Positions 1 to 8,786 of a stretch of DNA of 64,000 nucleotides are shown here, in pieces. A program made the position numbers and the translations under genes. Position 1 is the first letter of the stretch; the number at the start of each line of letters is the position of its first letter. The stretch is from CAIXSC01 sp046349915 (GTDB lineage: Bacteria; Planctomycetota; Planctomycetia; Pirellulales; Pirellulaceae). The DNA is taken from positions 1,555,815 to 1,619,814 of the forward strand of contig JAXMBL010000004.1 of NCBI GenBank assembly GCA_046349915.1, written 5' to 3'. Below the pieces are notes generated by a model. The model was not told where the DNA came from. It ran no database searches and saw only the letters and a program-made list of their open reading frames with translations.

Positions 1-2
1 AA

Positions 3-98
3 ATCCAAGGTCGTGAGTTGGTGGAGGCCTATGCAAAGCACATACGAAACCGAGCAGAGCTACTTCGCTCCTACCTGAATACCCGAAACAACGGTTAG
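3..98 (+). CDS. 3' end of an unidentified gene (partial)
   Basis: An open frame enters from the left edge and ends at TAG 96-98, giving 31 residues of which IQGRELVEAYAKHIRNR is representative. The tail is charged and helix-prone, and the frame is the only one of the three forward frames that stays open to a plausible end. No domain can be recognised from so short a piece. It lies on the same strand as the long block that follows but is separated from it by 300 bases, so it is probably a different transcription unit. It could also be a chance open frame. Confidence 0.4.
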   Translation: MQGRELVEAYAKHIRNRAELLRSYLNTRNNG

Positions 99-398
99 TA
101 TCCAAGTCACTCTGGGACATACCCGGTTCTAGATCGTTCAAGTCCGTCAGACGTCACGACTGTCGTCAATTCAAGACGCGGCACATACACTTTCTCCAGA
201 CGAGATCCTCTGAACTTCGTCGACCGGCCGCGCCTTCCAGTTCCCGAAACTGCTCGAAACCTGACCGCCGGGGACCGCAAACTCCCCCCAGAACGTCTCC
301 TTGGGTTGTCGACTTTCGAGTTGGCTTGATCTATAAGGGGACTCTGATCGGTCCGTTTGGGTTTAAGTTGCTCAGTCCATGGTACTGGTTTCCTCCGC
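99..398. other. Intergenic region upstream of the envelope gene block
   Basis: About 300 bases without a credible gene. A reverse-strand open frame of 143 codons covers part of it, but its arginine/serine-rich composition and overlap with the next gene suggest chance. A TATAAG hexamer at 332-337 could be a -10 box for the block that starts at 399, but no good -35 partner is seen at 16-18 bases. No hairpin with a T-tract was found. Confidence 0.5.
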
Positions 399-1541
399 AT
401 GCGACGCATCATCCCCACCTTGCTCATCGCCCTCATTTCGCTGACGCCGTGGACGAAAGTCCGTGGTGAAGGAGATTGGGAAATAACTCCCGAAAGCGAG
501 GCGGCCCTTAATCGAGGCTTGGACTGGCTCGCTCGCAATCAAGGACGCGAGGGAAGTTGGGACTCGAACGACTTGGGGCTTGTGGGCATGGGGGCGCTCG
601 CGTTCCTCTCCGCGGGCCATCTGCCTGGACGCGGCCCGCATGGCGAAGTGGTGCAGCGGGCTTTGGATTTTGTCGTTACTCGAGCCCAGAAGTCGGGCAA
701 ACTGAACGTCGCCGATGCCCAGCGTGACATGTACAACCACGGGCTCGCCACGTTCGTGCTCGGACAGGCTCAGGGCATGACGAGCGTGCAAGATCAGCGG
801 ATGAACACCGTACTCGCTCGAGCGCTGCGGTTGATCTCGGATACGCAATGCGAGGATGGCGGGTGGGATTATCGCGCCAAGCGGCAAGCCAACGGGCACG
901 ATTTGAGTCTGGCCGTGATGCAAGCCAAGGCGCTGCGAAGCGCCATGGACTGCGGCTTTGATGTGCCGCCCGAGGTGGTCGATCAAGCGATTCGCAGCGT
1001 CCGCGAACATTACTCGCCCCGCAATGTGTCGCGATCGGCGCCCGAGACGGAACAGATGCGGGCGCCAGGTCAATTCACCTATACCAAGGGCGGCGGGAGC
1101 GGCACGATTGCGATGGCCGCTTGCGGCGTCGTCTGTCTGCAGGAATTCGGACAATACGACGACTGGCGGATCGAGAAGAACATGACGGTGATTGGCGAGG
1201 CGATTAAGCAGATCCAGAAGCCGCAGGGGCGCAGCGGGACCATGCCGTTCGACGCGTACACGCTGTACTACGTCGGGCAAGCCGTTTATCAGGTGGGAGG
1301 ACGCGACTGGGAAGAGAACTATCCGAAGCTCCGCGATTACTTGGTCGCCACGCAGATGGTCAACGCGGGGAGTCCCACAGAGCACGGCGCGTGGCAAGAT
1401 CGAGGCGCCGGTGGCGGAGGTCGCATCCAGGGCAAGCCGGGGCAACTGTACGCTACGGCGGTCGCCTGCTTTATTCTGGCCATTCCCAATCGATATTTGC
1501 CTATCTTGCAGGAAGGCCGGATTGAGAGCCTGCGCAAATGA
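399..1541 (+). CDS. Exported prenyltransferase/squalene-cyclase-like toroid protein
   Basis: 380 residues from ATG 399. This start is chosen because it gives a clean signal peptide (MRRIIPTLLIALISL) with cleavage expected near residue 23; an upstream in-frame codon at 357 would add 14 residues before it. The mature protein has repeats of the alpha/alpha-toroid type seen in squalene-hopene cyclases and protein prenyltransferases, for example GLDWLARNQGREGSW and ISDTQCEDGGWDY. The DxDD cyclase motif is not visible, so enzyme activity is doubtful and a binding or scaffold role in the periplasm is possible. The stop overlaps the next start by four bases (ATGA), so it is probably translationally coupled to the VWA genes. 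Confidence 0.75.
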   Translation: MRRIIPTLLIALISLTPWTKVRGEGDWEITPESEAALNRGLDWLARNQGREGSWDSNDLGLVGMGALAFLSAGHLPGRGPHGEVVQRALDFVVTRAQKSGKLNVADAQRDMYNHGLATFVLGQAQGMTSVQDQRMNTVLARALRLISDTQCEDGGWDYRAKRQANGHDLSLAVMQAKALRSAMDCGFDVPPEVVDQAIRSVREHYSPRNVSRSAPETEQMRAPGQFTYTKGGGSGTIAMAACGVVCLQEFGQYDDWRIEKNMTVIGEAIKQIQKPQGRSGTMPFDAYTLYYVGQAVYQVGGRDWEENYPKLRDYLVATQMVNAGSPTEHGAWQDRGAGGGGRIQGKPGQLYATAVACFILAIPNRYLPILQEGRIESLRK

Positions 1542-4171
1542 ACTTCCTACCTACTCTCTCGGCGTGGCACTTCGCGGCGGCCGGTCTCGCGTGTGCCGCT
1601 GGCCCCATCATCATTCATCTGCTGAACCGCAGGCGGCCGCGACAGGTGCGCTGGGCCGCCATGGACTTCCTACGCGAGGCCCTTCAGCGCCATCGTCGCC
1701 TGATTCAGATTCGCGATCTTCTCCTGTTGGCCCTGCGAGTCGCCGCGGTGGTGTTGTTTGGGCTCGCACTCGCTCGTCCATATTTCACCGCCAGCAGCCA
1801 ACGATACGATGGCACGCAGCCCCTGCACGCCGTGCTGTTGATCGACAACAGTCTGAGCATGGGCTATCAATCGGTCGGCGGAACTTTGCTGGAGCAGGCG
1901 AAGGCTCGTTCTCGTGAGTTCATTGACCGCTTGCCGCGTGGAAGCCACATCACGGTGGCGCCATTATGCGGCTCGGCGAACGGCGCAACACTTGATCCGT
2001 TCTATGCCAAGGAAGATGCGGTCGAGGCGCTGTCGCGGATCGAGGTCGTGGATCGCGGCGTCAATCTGCGAGCGGCATTGAATCTCGCAAGGAAAGCCTG
2101 TGAATCGTCTCCCGAACTGGCGAAGCGGCTGGTGTTGATCGGCGACCAGCAGGGGCAGAATTGGGTCGATGTCGACGCCGCCGCGTTGGCCGAGTTGCCG
2201 CCGCTCCAGGTGGTCACGGTCGCGGCCGAACGCCCGGAGAATAGTTGGATCGAATCGCTGCGAGTCGGCGGCGATGTCGCGGCCCTGAACTTGGAGGCCT
2301 CGATTATCGCCGAAGTGCGCCATATTGGCGAAGGGCCTCGTCGCGACTTGCCCGTTACGCTGTGGGTCGATGGGCGTCCGGTCGCCACGCAAACGGTTAC
2401 GGTGCCTCCCTCGGAGGGCGCGCGGCAGGTCGTATTCCAGCACGTCTTTGCGGATTATCAACCCGAGGCCGACCGCCCCGTGTTTGTGCCGATTCACGTA
2501 TCGCTCGCTCCCGATCAACTGCCCGAGGACGATCAGCGTTTCGGCATCGTTCCCGTGGTCGCGGAACTGCCGGTCGTCTTCGTCGATCAGTTGGCCGACG
2601 ATGAGGAAGATCGCACCCTGCGTCGATTCGGCGAAACTCGTTGGCTTCGCACTCTGCTCAGCGACGCGACTCGCCCCGATCCTTCGCTGCCGTCGCTCGT
2701 GAAAGTGCGACACGTGCGGATCGATCGGCTTTCACGCGATGATCTGGCTGACGCGCGACTCGTGGTCGTGGCGGGGGTGAAGAATCCAGCCGACAAAGTG
2801 GAGTTGTTGCGCGAGTATGTCGAGCAGGGTGGGCAACTGTTGCTGGCCGCGGGCGGCGACTTCGACGCGGGCGCTTGGTCCGAGTCGGCTTGGCTGGACG
2901 GGGCAGGATTGCTTCCCGCCCCGCTTCAACGCGAACCGCTGGGCATTCTCCCTGAACTGGCCACCTCCACGCTGAATCCGTATCAGTTGATCTTCGAGAG
3001 TTTGCGCGACGAGTACTTTGGGTTGCCCAATGTGGCGCCCGAGGAATTACGCGACTTGTACGACGAGCCGTTATTCTTCCAACTGGTCGACCTCGACTTA
3101 AACGACAACGTCCTCGCCAAACTTCGCGAAGCGGAAGTGGCTTGGTTGGAGCGTCAAATCCCCAACGCCGCGGAAGGATCGGCCGACGGTTCGGCGACGT
3201 CAACCAACACGTCCGCCAAATCCGAGCAGACTAGCTCGAAACCAGACTCGGACCGAACTGCTGGCGTCGAGTTGGCGACTGGGGCGACGGAACGAGTGGA
3301 GTGGCTGCGTTGGCGCGGCAGCCTGCCGCCGGTCGTGCCCGTGATCGAGGGCCCGCCCGAGAATCGCCGCGCCGAACTCGAAAAGCTGGCTGAGCTCCGA
3401 GTGCCGCGAGTCTTGGCCCGAGTCAACTCGCCGCAACGAGCTCCGTTGCTGGTGGACCGTCGAGTGGGACATGGACGAGTGGTGTTTATGTCGAGCGGGG
3501 TGTTTTCGAGTTGGAACACGCTGCCCGATTCGGCCGCGATGTTTGTTTTCGAGCGATTGGCTCGCGAGATGATCGCCTCGACCTTGCCACCGTCGCAATT
3601 CCCCACGCTCGAGACGATCAAGGTAGCTTTGCCCGAGGTCGATCCCGAGAGTCGGGTCGAGTTGTTGAGGCCCGATCAACCAGGGCGACCTTCGCCGCTC
3701 GACTTCGGCTTCATTGATCCTCAACGCCGAGGAATCACGTTGGCCAACGGGCTGACTCGCGGAATCTACCGCATCACGGCGACGCCGGCGGACGCGGTGG
3801 ACCGAACTGGCCCATCCGCGGGCGAAAAGAAGTCGGAGACAAACGAACAGAAGCCGGGGAGTGAGCCGAACGCGGAAGCGTCGGCAGTGGCCGCCGCGCC
3901 GCTCGACTCCGCTCGACAGTTTCCCTTGGCCTTGAACGGGCCGTCCCGCGAGTCCGATTTAGGGCCGTTGCCGAGCGCCCGACAAGAGGCCTTGGAAGAG
4001 AATCCGGCGCTGCGCTGGTTGTCGAGCGGCGAGGCGATCAGTCTAGAGGGAGCTCAACTTCGCGGACAAGGTTCTTGGTGGTGGCTGGCGCTGTTCGTGC
4101 TTGCCGCGCTGGTGTTTGAACTCGTGATCCTAGGACGACTGGCGGCGGGACGCGCCGTGCAAACCACATGA
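1538..4171 (+). CDS. BatA-like membrane protein with VWA domain
   Basis: 877 residues. The N-terminus has two membrane segments with the BatA/aerotolerance signature between them: IIIHLLNRRRPRQVRWAAMD at about 24-43, then RDLLLLALRVAAVVLFGLAL at about 59-78. A von Willebrand A domain follows with an intact metal-site motif DNSLS near residue 103. The middle is periplasmic, with a low-complexity Ser/Thr/Lys stretch near 550-580. A C-terminal membrane helix (WWWLALFVLAALVFELVIL) lies at about 848-866. Proteins of this type accompany MoxR ATPases and DUF58 proteins and are thought to help assemble or activate envelope complexes. Start and stop overlap both neighbours by four bases. The exact substrate is unknown. 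Confidence 0.82.
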   Translation: MNFLPTLSAWHFAAAGLACAAGPIIIHLLNRRRPRQVRWAAMDFLREALQRHRRLIQIRDLLLLALRVAAVVLFGLALARPYFTASSQRYDGTQPLHAVLLIDNSLSMGYQSVGGTLLEQAKARSREFIDRLPRGSHITVAPLCGSANGATLDPFYAKEDAVEALSRIEVVDRGVNLRAALNLARKACESSPELAKRLVLIGDQQGQNWVDVDAAALAELPPLQVVTVAAERPENSWIESLRVGGDVAALNLEASIIAEVRHIGEGPRRDLPVTLWVDGRPVATQTVTVPPSEGARQVVFQHVFADYQPEADRPVFVPIHVSLAPDQLPEDDQRFGIVPVVAELPVVFVDQLADDEEDRTLRRFGETRWLRTLLSDATRPDPSLPSLVKVRHVRIDRLSRDDLADARLVVVAGVKNPADKVELLREYVEQGGQLLLAAGGDFDAGAWSESAWLDGAGLLPAPLQREPLGILPELATSTLNPYQLIFESLRDEYFGLPNVAPEELRDLYDEPLFFQLVDLDLNDNVLAKLREAEVAWLERQIPNAAEGSADGSATSTNTSAKSEQTSSKPDSDRTAGVELATGATERVEWLRWRGSLPPVVPVIEGPPENRRAELEKLAELRVPRVLARVNSPQRAPLLVDRRVGHGRVVFMSSGVFSSWNTLPDSAAMFVFERLAREMIASTLPPSQFPTLETIKVALPEVDPESRVELLRPDQPGRPSPLDFGFIDPQRRGITLANGLTRGIYRITATPADAVDRTGPSAGEKKSETNEQKPGSEPNAEASAVAAAPLDSARQFPLALNGPSRESDLGPLPSARQEALEENPALRWLSSGEAISLEGAQLRGQGSWWWLALFVLAALVFELVILGRLAAGRAVQTT

Positions 4172-6762
4172 ATCGCTTCTTCGGCTGGCTCTTGGGACTA
4201 GAAGATGTTGTCTCGATCGACATGATCGAGCCGACGCTCGCCGCGCCCTGGGCTTCCAACGAGTATGGTCCGTTCTGGCTGCTATTGGCGATCGCCGCCG
4301 GTTTCGCCGGCGCATTCGCTTTCTACCTGCGATGGCAAGATCGAGGTTCGCGCGCCGCTCGCACCTCGCTCGCCGTAGCCCGCGGAATGCTCTTCGCGCT
4401 GCTGATCCTGACCTTGGCGGAACCGGTATTGCGATTGACGACGACAAGTCGTCAGGCGCCAACCGTCTATGTCGTGATCGATGGCACCGACAGCATGGGA
4501 ATTCGCGATCCGATGACGCCCGCCGACCGGGCCCTCATCGACAAGGCGGTTGGTTGGAATTCCGATCCAGGTTCGTCCGGCGGCAACTCGGCGAACGAGG
4601 GAATCGCCAAATCAGAAACGCCGCCCGCGAAGGACGGAAGCGACCCGTCGGCTGCCAAGAACGAAAAGGCGGCAGCTGGCAATACGAACAGCGACGAGAA
4701 GCCCATTCCCTCGCGAGTCGATTATGTGCGAGCGTTGCTCCGCAAGGATGGCGGCGGCTGGCTCAAGCGGCTCGAGACCGAGAAGGGAATTCAACTCCAG
4801 CCCTACGTCTTCGACGGACAAACCACTAGCCAGTTGCGAAAGTTGTCGGATACGGGGTTTAGTTTGCGGAGAGCGGTTGATACGGCGAGTTGGGCGGAGA
4901 AGTTGACGACGGAAGGGCAAGTGACGGCGCTGGGGAATGTCTTGGACGACGCGGCTCAGCAGACTGCGTCGGGGCATTTGGCAGGCGTGATTCTCTTGAG
5001 CGATTTTGCTCAAAATTCGGGACTATCGCCGCTGACGGGCGGCGCCGATTCGCCGCTCGCTCGACTGGGAGTACCGGTGTATACGGTTGGCGTGGGGGCG
5101 GTGGAGACGGTCGATCTGGCGTTGGATCTACAAGTTCCACCCACGCTGAAAAAGGGGGAACGAGACGAGTTGATTGTGAAGGTTCGTTCGGCGGGCCTGC
5201 GAGGGCAGACGGCAACGATTCAGTTGACTGCTCGTAAGCTCGGCGGCGAAGAGGGAGAAGCGAGTGCTCCGATTGTGGTCGGTCAACAGACTCAATTGCT
5301 GGGCGGCGAGGAGCTCACGCCGCTGAAGTTCCCCTTCACGCCCGCCGAAGCGGGGCGGTTTCAGTTCTCCGCGCAGGCTCAACCGTTGCCGGGCGAAGTG
5401 CTCGATCAAAATAACCACGCGGCTCGCGAGGCCACGGTGATCGATGATTATCTGCGACTGATGTATGTGGCATTCGAGCCGACTTGGGAATGGCGGTTCA
5501 TCAAGGAAGTGTTTCACCGCGACAAGTTGGTCGGCATGTCCGGCTTCCGCACGTTTTTGAGTTCGTCGGACCCGCGAGTGCGTCAGGCGAATCCTCTGTT
5601 CTTGCCCACGTTGACGCCGCAGCGTCGCGAGTTCTTCGCGCAGGACGTCATCTTTCTGGAGGATCTGCCCGCCACATCGATTGGCACGCGGTTTCCCGAG
5701 TTGCTGAAGGAGTATGTGCGTGACTTGGGTGGCGGTTTGGTCGTGATCGCTGGTCCGCGATTCGGGCTGCGCGAACTGGCCCAGACGCCCATCGCCGAAA
5801 TGCTGCCGGTGGTGATCGATCCGCAGGCGCGACCTCGCACCGACAAACCGTTCTTGCTGCGACGTACGCCGCTGGCCGCCGAGGAGCCCTACATGCGGCT
5901 CCACGAAAACGCCCAGGAAAACGAGCGAGCCTGGAACAACATGCAAGGGCTCTCCTGGTATCAGCCGGTGGCGAACGTGCGCGAGTCGGCTCGCGTCTTC
6001 GCGGAACATCCCACCGATGTCTGCAAGGATGGACGCACTCGCCAGCCGCTCATCGCGGCTCGCGATTATGGCAAAGGCCAGGTCGTCTACCTGGGAATCA
6101 ACGAAACGTGGCGGCTGCGTCGTAAGTACGGCGAGAAGTACTATCGCGAGTTTTGGTCGCAGTTGATCTACCGTTTAGGTATTGGGCACGCGCTCGGAGA
6201 CGCCAAGCGGTTCGTCCCTTCGCTCGACCGCACGGTCTATCGCGTCGACGACAAGGTGCGATTGCGGATTGAGGCTTATGACGCCGACTACCAGCCGTTG
6301 ACCGGCGAGGAACTTCCCGAGCCTTCGTTGGAAGCCGAGTTGATCGCGCCCGATCCTCGCGGCGGCCCGCCGCAAACGCGACGAGTAGTAGTGCCGCTGC
6401 TGAAGGCGGGCGAGTTCGAGACGCGGTTCGCGGTCTATACGCCGGGCGAGTACATCTTGCGGATCAAGGATCCGATCGCGGACCGATTCGAGGAGCGGCG
6501 GTTTGAGGTGACGGCCGAATCGGCCGAACGCCGTCAGGCCGTGCGCGATCTGACGTTGCAGACCGATATCGCGTCGCGATCCGGCGGCCGATCGTACGAA
6601 TTGACCAGCGCCGAGCGGTTGGTGGATGACCTGCACGCTGAACCGAGAATTCGGACGGTGACCCGCAATCACGCCTTGTGGACCACCCCCCTATGGTTCT
6701 CGCTGGTCATGATCCTGATGTTGGGTGAATGGCTGGCTCGGAAACGATTCCAATTGGTATGA
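4168..6762 (+). CDS. Membrane VWA/glutamine-amidotransferase-like protein
   Basis: 864 residues. N-terminal membrane segments lie near 30-55 and 70-90. A VWA-like strand then reads VVIDGTDSMG near residue 104; the usual D-x-S-x-S metal motif is D-G-T-D-S here, so metal binding may be changed. A low-complexity linker covers about 130-180. A class-I amidotransferase-like region lies around 490-560 (LLKEYVRDLGGGLVVIAGP), as in many large planctomycete VWA proteins, with no clear catalytic Cys. A final membrane helix (LWFSLVMILMLGEWLA) precedes the C-terminus. It overlaps the genes before and after by four bases and probably works with the BatA-like protein in the envelope. Confidence 0.75.
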   Translation: MNRFFGWLLGLEDVVSIDMIEPTLAAPWASNEYGPFWLLLAIAAGFAGAFAFYLRWQDRGSRAARTSLAVARGMLFALLILTLAEPVLRLTTTSRQAPTVYVVIDGTDSMGIRDPMTPADRALIDKAVGWNSDPGSSGGNSANEGIAKSETPPAKDGSDPSAAKNEKAAAGNTNSDEKPIPSRVDYVRALLRKDGGGWLKRLETEKGIQLQPYVFDGQTTSQLRKLSDTGFSLRRAVDTASWAEKLTTEGQVTALGNVLDDAAQQTASGHLAGVILLSDFAQNSGLSPLTGGADSPLARLGVPVYTVGVGAVETVDLALDLQVPPTLKKGERDELIVKVRSAGLRGQTATIQLTARKLGGEEGEASAPIVVGQQTQLLGGEELTPLKFPFTPAEAGRFQFSAQAQPLPGEVLDQNNHAAREATVIDDYLRLMYVAFEPTWEWRFIKEVFHRDKLVGMSGFRTFLSSSDPRVRQANPLFLPTLTPQRREFFAQDVIFLEDLPATSIGTRFPELLKEYVRDLGGGLVVIAGPRFGLRELAQTPIAEMLPVVIDPQARPRTDKPFLLRRTPLAAEEPYMRLHENAQENERAWNNMQGLSWYQPVANVRESARVFAEHPTDVCKDGRTRQPLIAARDYGKGQVVYLGINETWRLRRKYGEKYYREFWSQLIYRLGIGHALGDAKRFVPSLDRTVYRVDDKVRLRIEAYDADYQPLTGEELPEPSLEAELIAPDPRGGPPQTRRVVVPLLKAGEFETRFAVYTPGEYILRIKDPIADRFEERRFEVTAESAERRQAVRDLTLQTDIASRSGGRSYELTSAERLVDDLHAEPRIRTVTRNHALWTTPLWFSLVMILMLGEWLARKRFQLV

Positions 6763-8768
6763 GTAACGAAACCATGACCACCGTCGCTCCTCGACTTGCG
6801 CCCCTGCGTCGCCAATTGGCCGCGCTCCATCGCGCTCGCCACTCGACTCGTCAAGTGGCGGCGTGGAGCGTGGTGGCGCTCGCGGTGGTCGGGGCGCTCG
6901 CCTCGCTCTGGGCGCTCGACGTGCGTTTTGAACTCAGCGTCGCCCAACGCCTGGTCATGCTGGCGCTCGCGGCGGGGGCGGTGGCGTGGGTCTATCGCAA
7001 GTTCGCCGCCGAGCTATTGGCGAAACGCGAATCGATTTTCGAGGTAGCGCTGCTGGTGGAGCGGCGGCATCGAATTGATACCGATCTGGTGGCGGCGTTG
7101 CAGTTCGAGTCGCCGGAAGCCAATCAGTGGGGATCGTCGCAGTTGGAAGCCGCCGTGATCGACCAAGTCGCGGTCAGCGGCGAGCGGTTGGAAGTATTTG
7201 ATGGTTTCTCGCGCGAGCAGGCGACGCGACGCGCATCGTGGTTCTTGCTGGCCCTGTTGGTCTTGGGAGGAACGGCCTTTTTCTTCCCCGGCCATGCACG
7301 CGTCTTCTGGAACCGATTGTGGTTGGGGAGCATGCATTACCCGACGCGTACCGTCATCGAGCGGATCGCGATCAATGATCAACTGGTGCTTGATGTCGCC
7401 ACGCGTGCCACGTCTCCGCGCCGCAGCGCGGCGGCACAGGGACGGGCGCTGCTGTTTTTGGTGCGAGCGACCGGCGAGCGGCCCGCGGATGGATTGGTGC
7501 GGATCGGTTCGCTCCGCGGCGGAGCGACTCGCCCCATCGAACTGAGCGAACTCACCCTGGAGGAACGTCGCTCGCGGGTCGAGGCCGCCGTGAAGGCGTT
7601 GGAGGAAGTCGCCGCCGAAGGATCTTCCAGCAGCGGCCCCACCGTGGATGACGCCACGCTCTTGCCGTATCTCGATTGCGAGTCGGCCGAGGTGGCCTCT
7701 CTCTGGCGACAGGCGCGTGATGCCACGACGACCTGGGCCGAAGTCTCGAAAGCGACTCAAGCGTTATTAACGGACTGGGACGCACGGGCCGAGACGGCGA
7801 CGGTCTACCGCGGCGAATTGGGACGATTGGTCGAGTCGATCGAGTACAAGGTGTTTCTGGGAGATGCGTGGACCGACCCGGCCGAGGTGGCGATGACGCC
7901 TCGGCCCTTGGTCGAACCGCGGCTGAAGGCGACGGCGCCAAGTTATGCCAAGGGCGCCGAGACCGTCCGCGAGATGGGGCCGGGACGCTTGACGGTGCTG
8001 GAAGGTTCAACGGTCGACGTCGCGCTCGAATGCACCAACGGCAAGCGACTCAAGGAAGCATGGTTGACATGGTTGGCGACCACGGGACCGCGACGATTCA
8101 ACCTCAAAGCGACCGACGAAAGCCAGACGAGCTGGAAGTTGGTTGCGGCGGAAAGTCCATTCCGGGAGGTGAGGGAAGATCTGCGGTTCGAACTGCAAGT
8201 GCGGGACGAAGATGGTCTCACGCTGGAGACTCCGCTGGCGGGAATTGTGCGGGTGCAACCCGACCGATCCCCATCTGCCGCCATTCAACTAGTGCATCGG
8301 GTGGTTCTCCCTGCGGCCAAGCCGGTCTTGCAATACCGCATACTCGACGATTACGGCATCTCACGAATCGAGTTGCATATGCGGGTCACTCGGCGACAGA
8401 ATGGGACGTTGGCGGAGACGGGAGTCCCCCGTTCGGAGGTCAGCGAAGGGGCGGCGCTCGATGACAGTTCCGTGTTGCTCTCGCAGCCGGCGAAAATCGT
8501 CCGTGCGTCGGAGTTGCCCTTGAATGGGAACAAAGCGGTCGAATTGGCGCCGCTCAAGCTCGAGAAAGGCGATCAACTCACGCTCGTCCTGGAAGTGACC
8601 GACTATCGGGGCGAAGGGCAGGGGAGCAGCTTCCGGAGCGAGCCAGTGACGTTGGAAATTTCCGACGAAGCGGGGGTGCTGTCGGCGGTGCTTGAGGCGG
8701 ACCAGAAGGCGGAAGAGCGTTTGACGGAAATCATCAAGCGGCAATTGGGCATCGGCGAAACGCCGTAG
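6759..8768 (+). CDS. Three-TM membrane protein with large periplasmic domain
   Basis: 669 residues from ATG 6759. This start gives an ATGA overlap with the previous stop, like the other junctions of the block; an earlier in-frame codon at 6729 is less likely. Hydrophobic segments lie near 28-50, 56-78 and 155-180 (WFLLALLVLGGTAFFF), followed by about 480 mostly soluble residues. The arrangement recalls DUF4175-type planctomycete proteins, but no domain is firmly recognised. Given its position between VWA proteins and a coiled-coil protein it is probably part of the same membrane complex. Function unknown. Confidence 0.7.
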   Translation: MSNETMTTVAPRLAPLRRQLAALHRARHSTRQVAAWSVVALAVVGALASLWALDVRFELSVAQRLVMLALAAGAVAWVYRKFAAELLAKRESIFEVALLVERRHRIDTDLVAALQFESPEANQWGSSQLEAAVIDQVAVSGERLEVFDGFSREQATRRASWFLLALLVLGGTAFFFPGHARVFWNRLWLGSMHYPTRTVIERIAINDQLVLDVATRATSPRRSAAAQGRALLFLVRATGERPADGLVRIGSLRGGATRPIELSELTLEERRSRVEAAVKALEEVAAEGSSSSGPTVDDATLLPYLDCESAEVASLWRQARDATTTWAEVSKATQALLTDWDARAETATVYRGELGRLVESIEYKVFLGDAWTDPAEVAMTPRPLVEPRLKATAPSYAKGAETVREMGPGRLTVLEGSTVDVALECTNGKRLKEAWLTWLATTGPRRFNLKATDESQTSWKLVAAESPFREVREDLRFELQVRDEDGLTLETPLAGIVRVQPDRSPSAAIQLVHRVVLPAAKPVLQYRILDDYGISRIELHMRVTRRQNGTLAETGVPRSEVSEGAALDDSSVLLSQPAKIVRASELPLNGNKAVELAPLKLEKGDQLTLVLEVTDYRGEGQGSSFRSEPVTLEISDEAGVLSAVLEADQKAEERLTEIIKRQLGIGETP

Positions 8769-8786
8769 TTTTCAGGAGGAAGGCAC

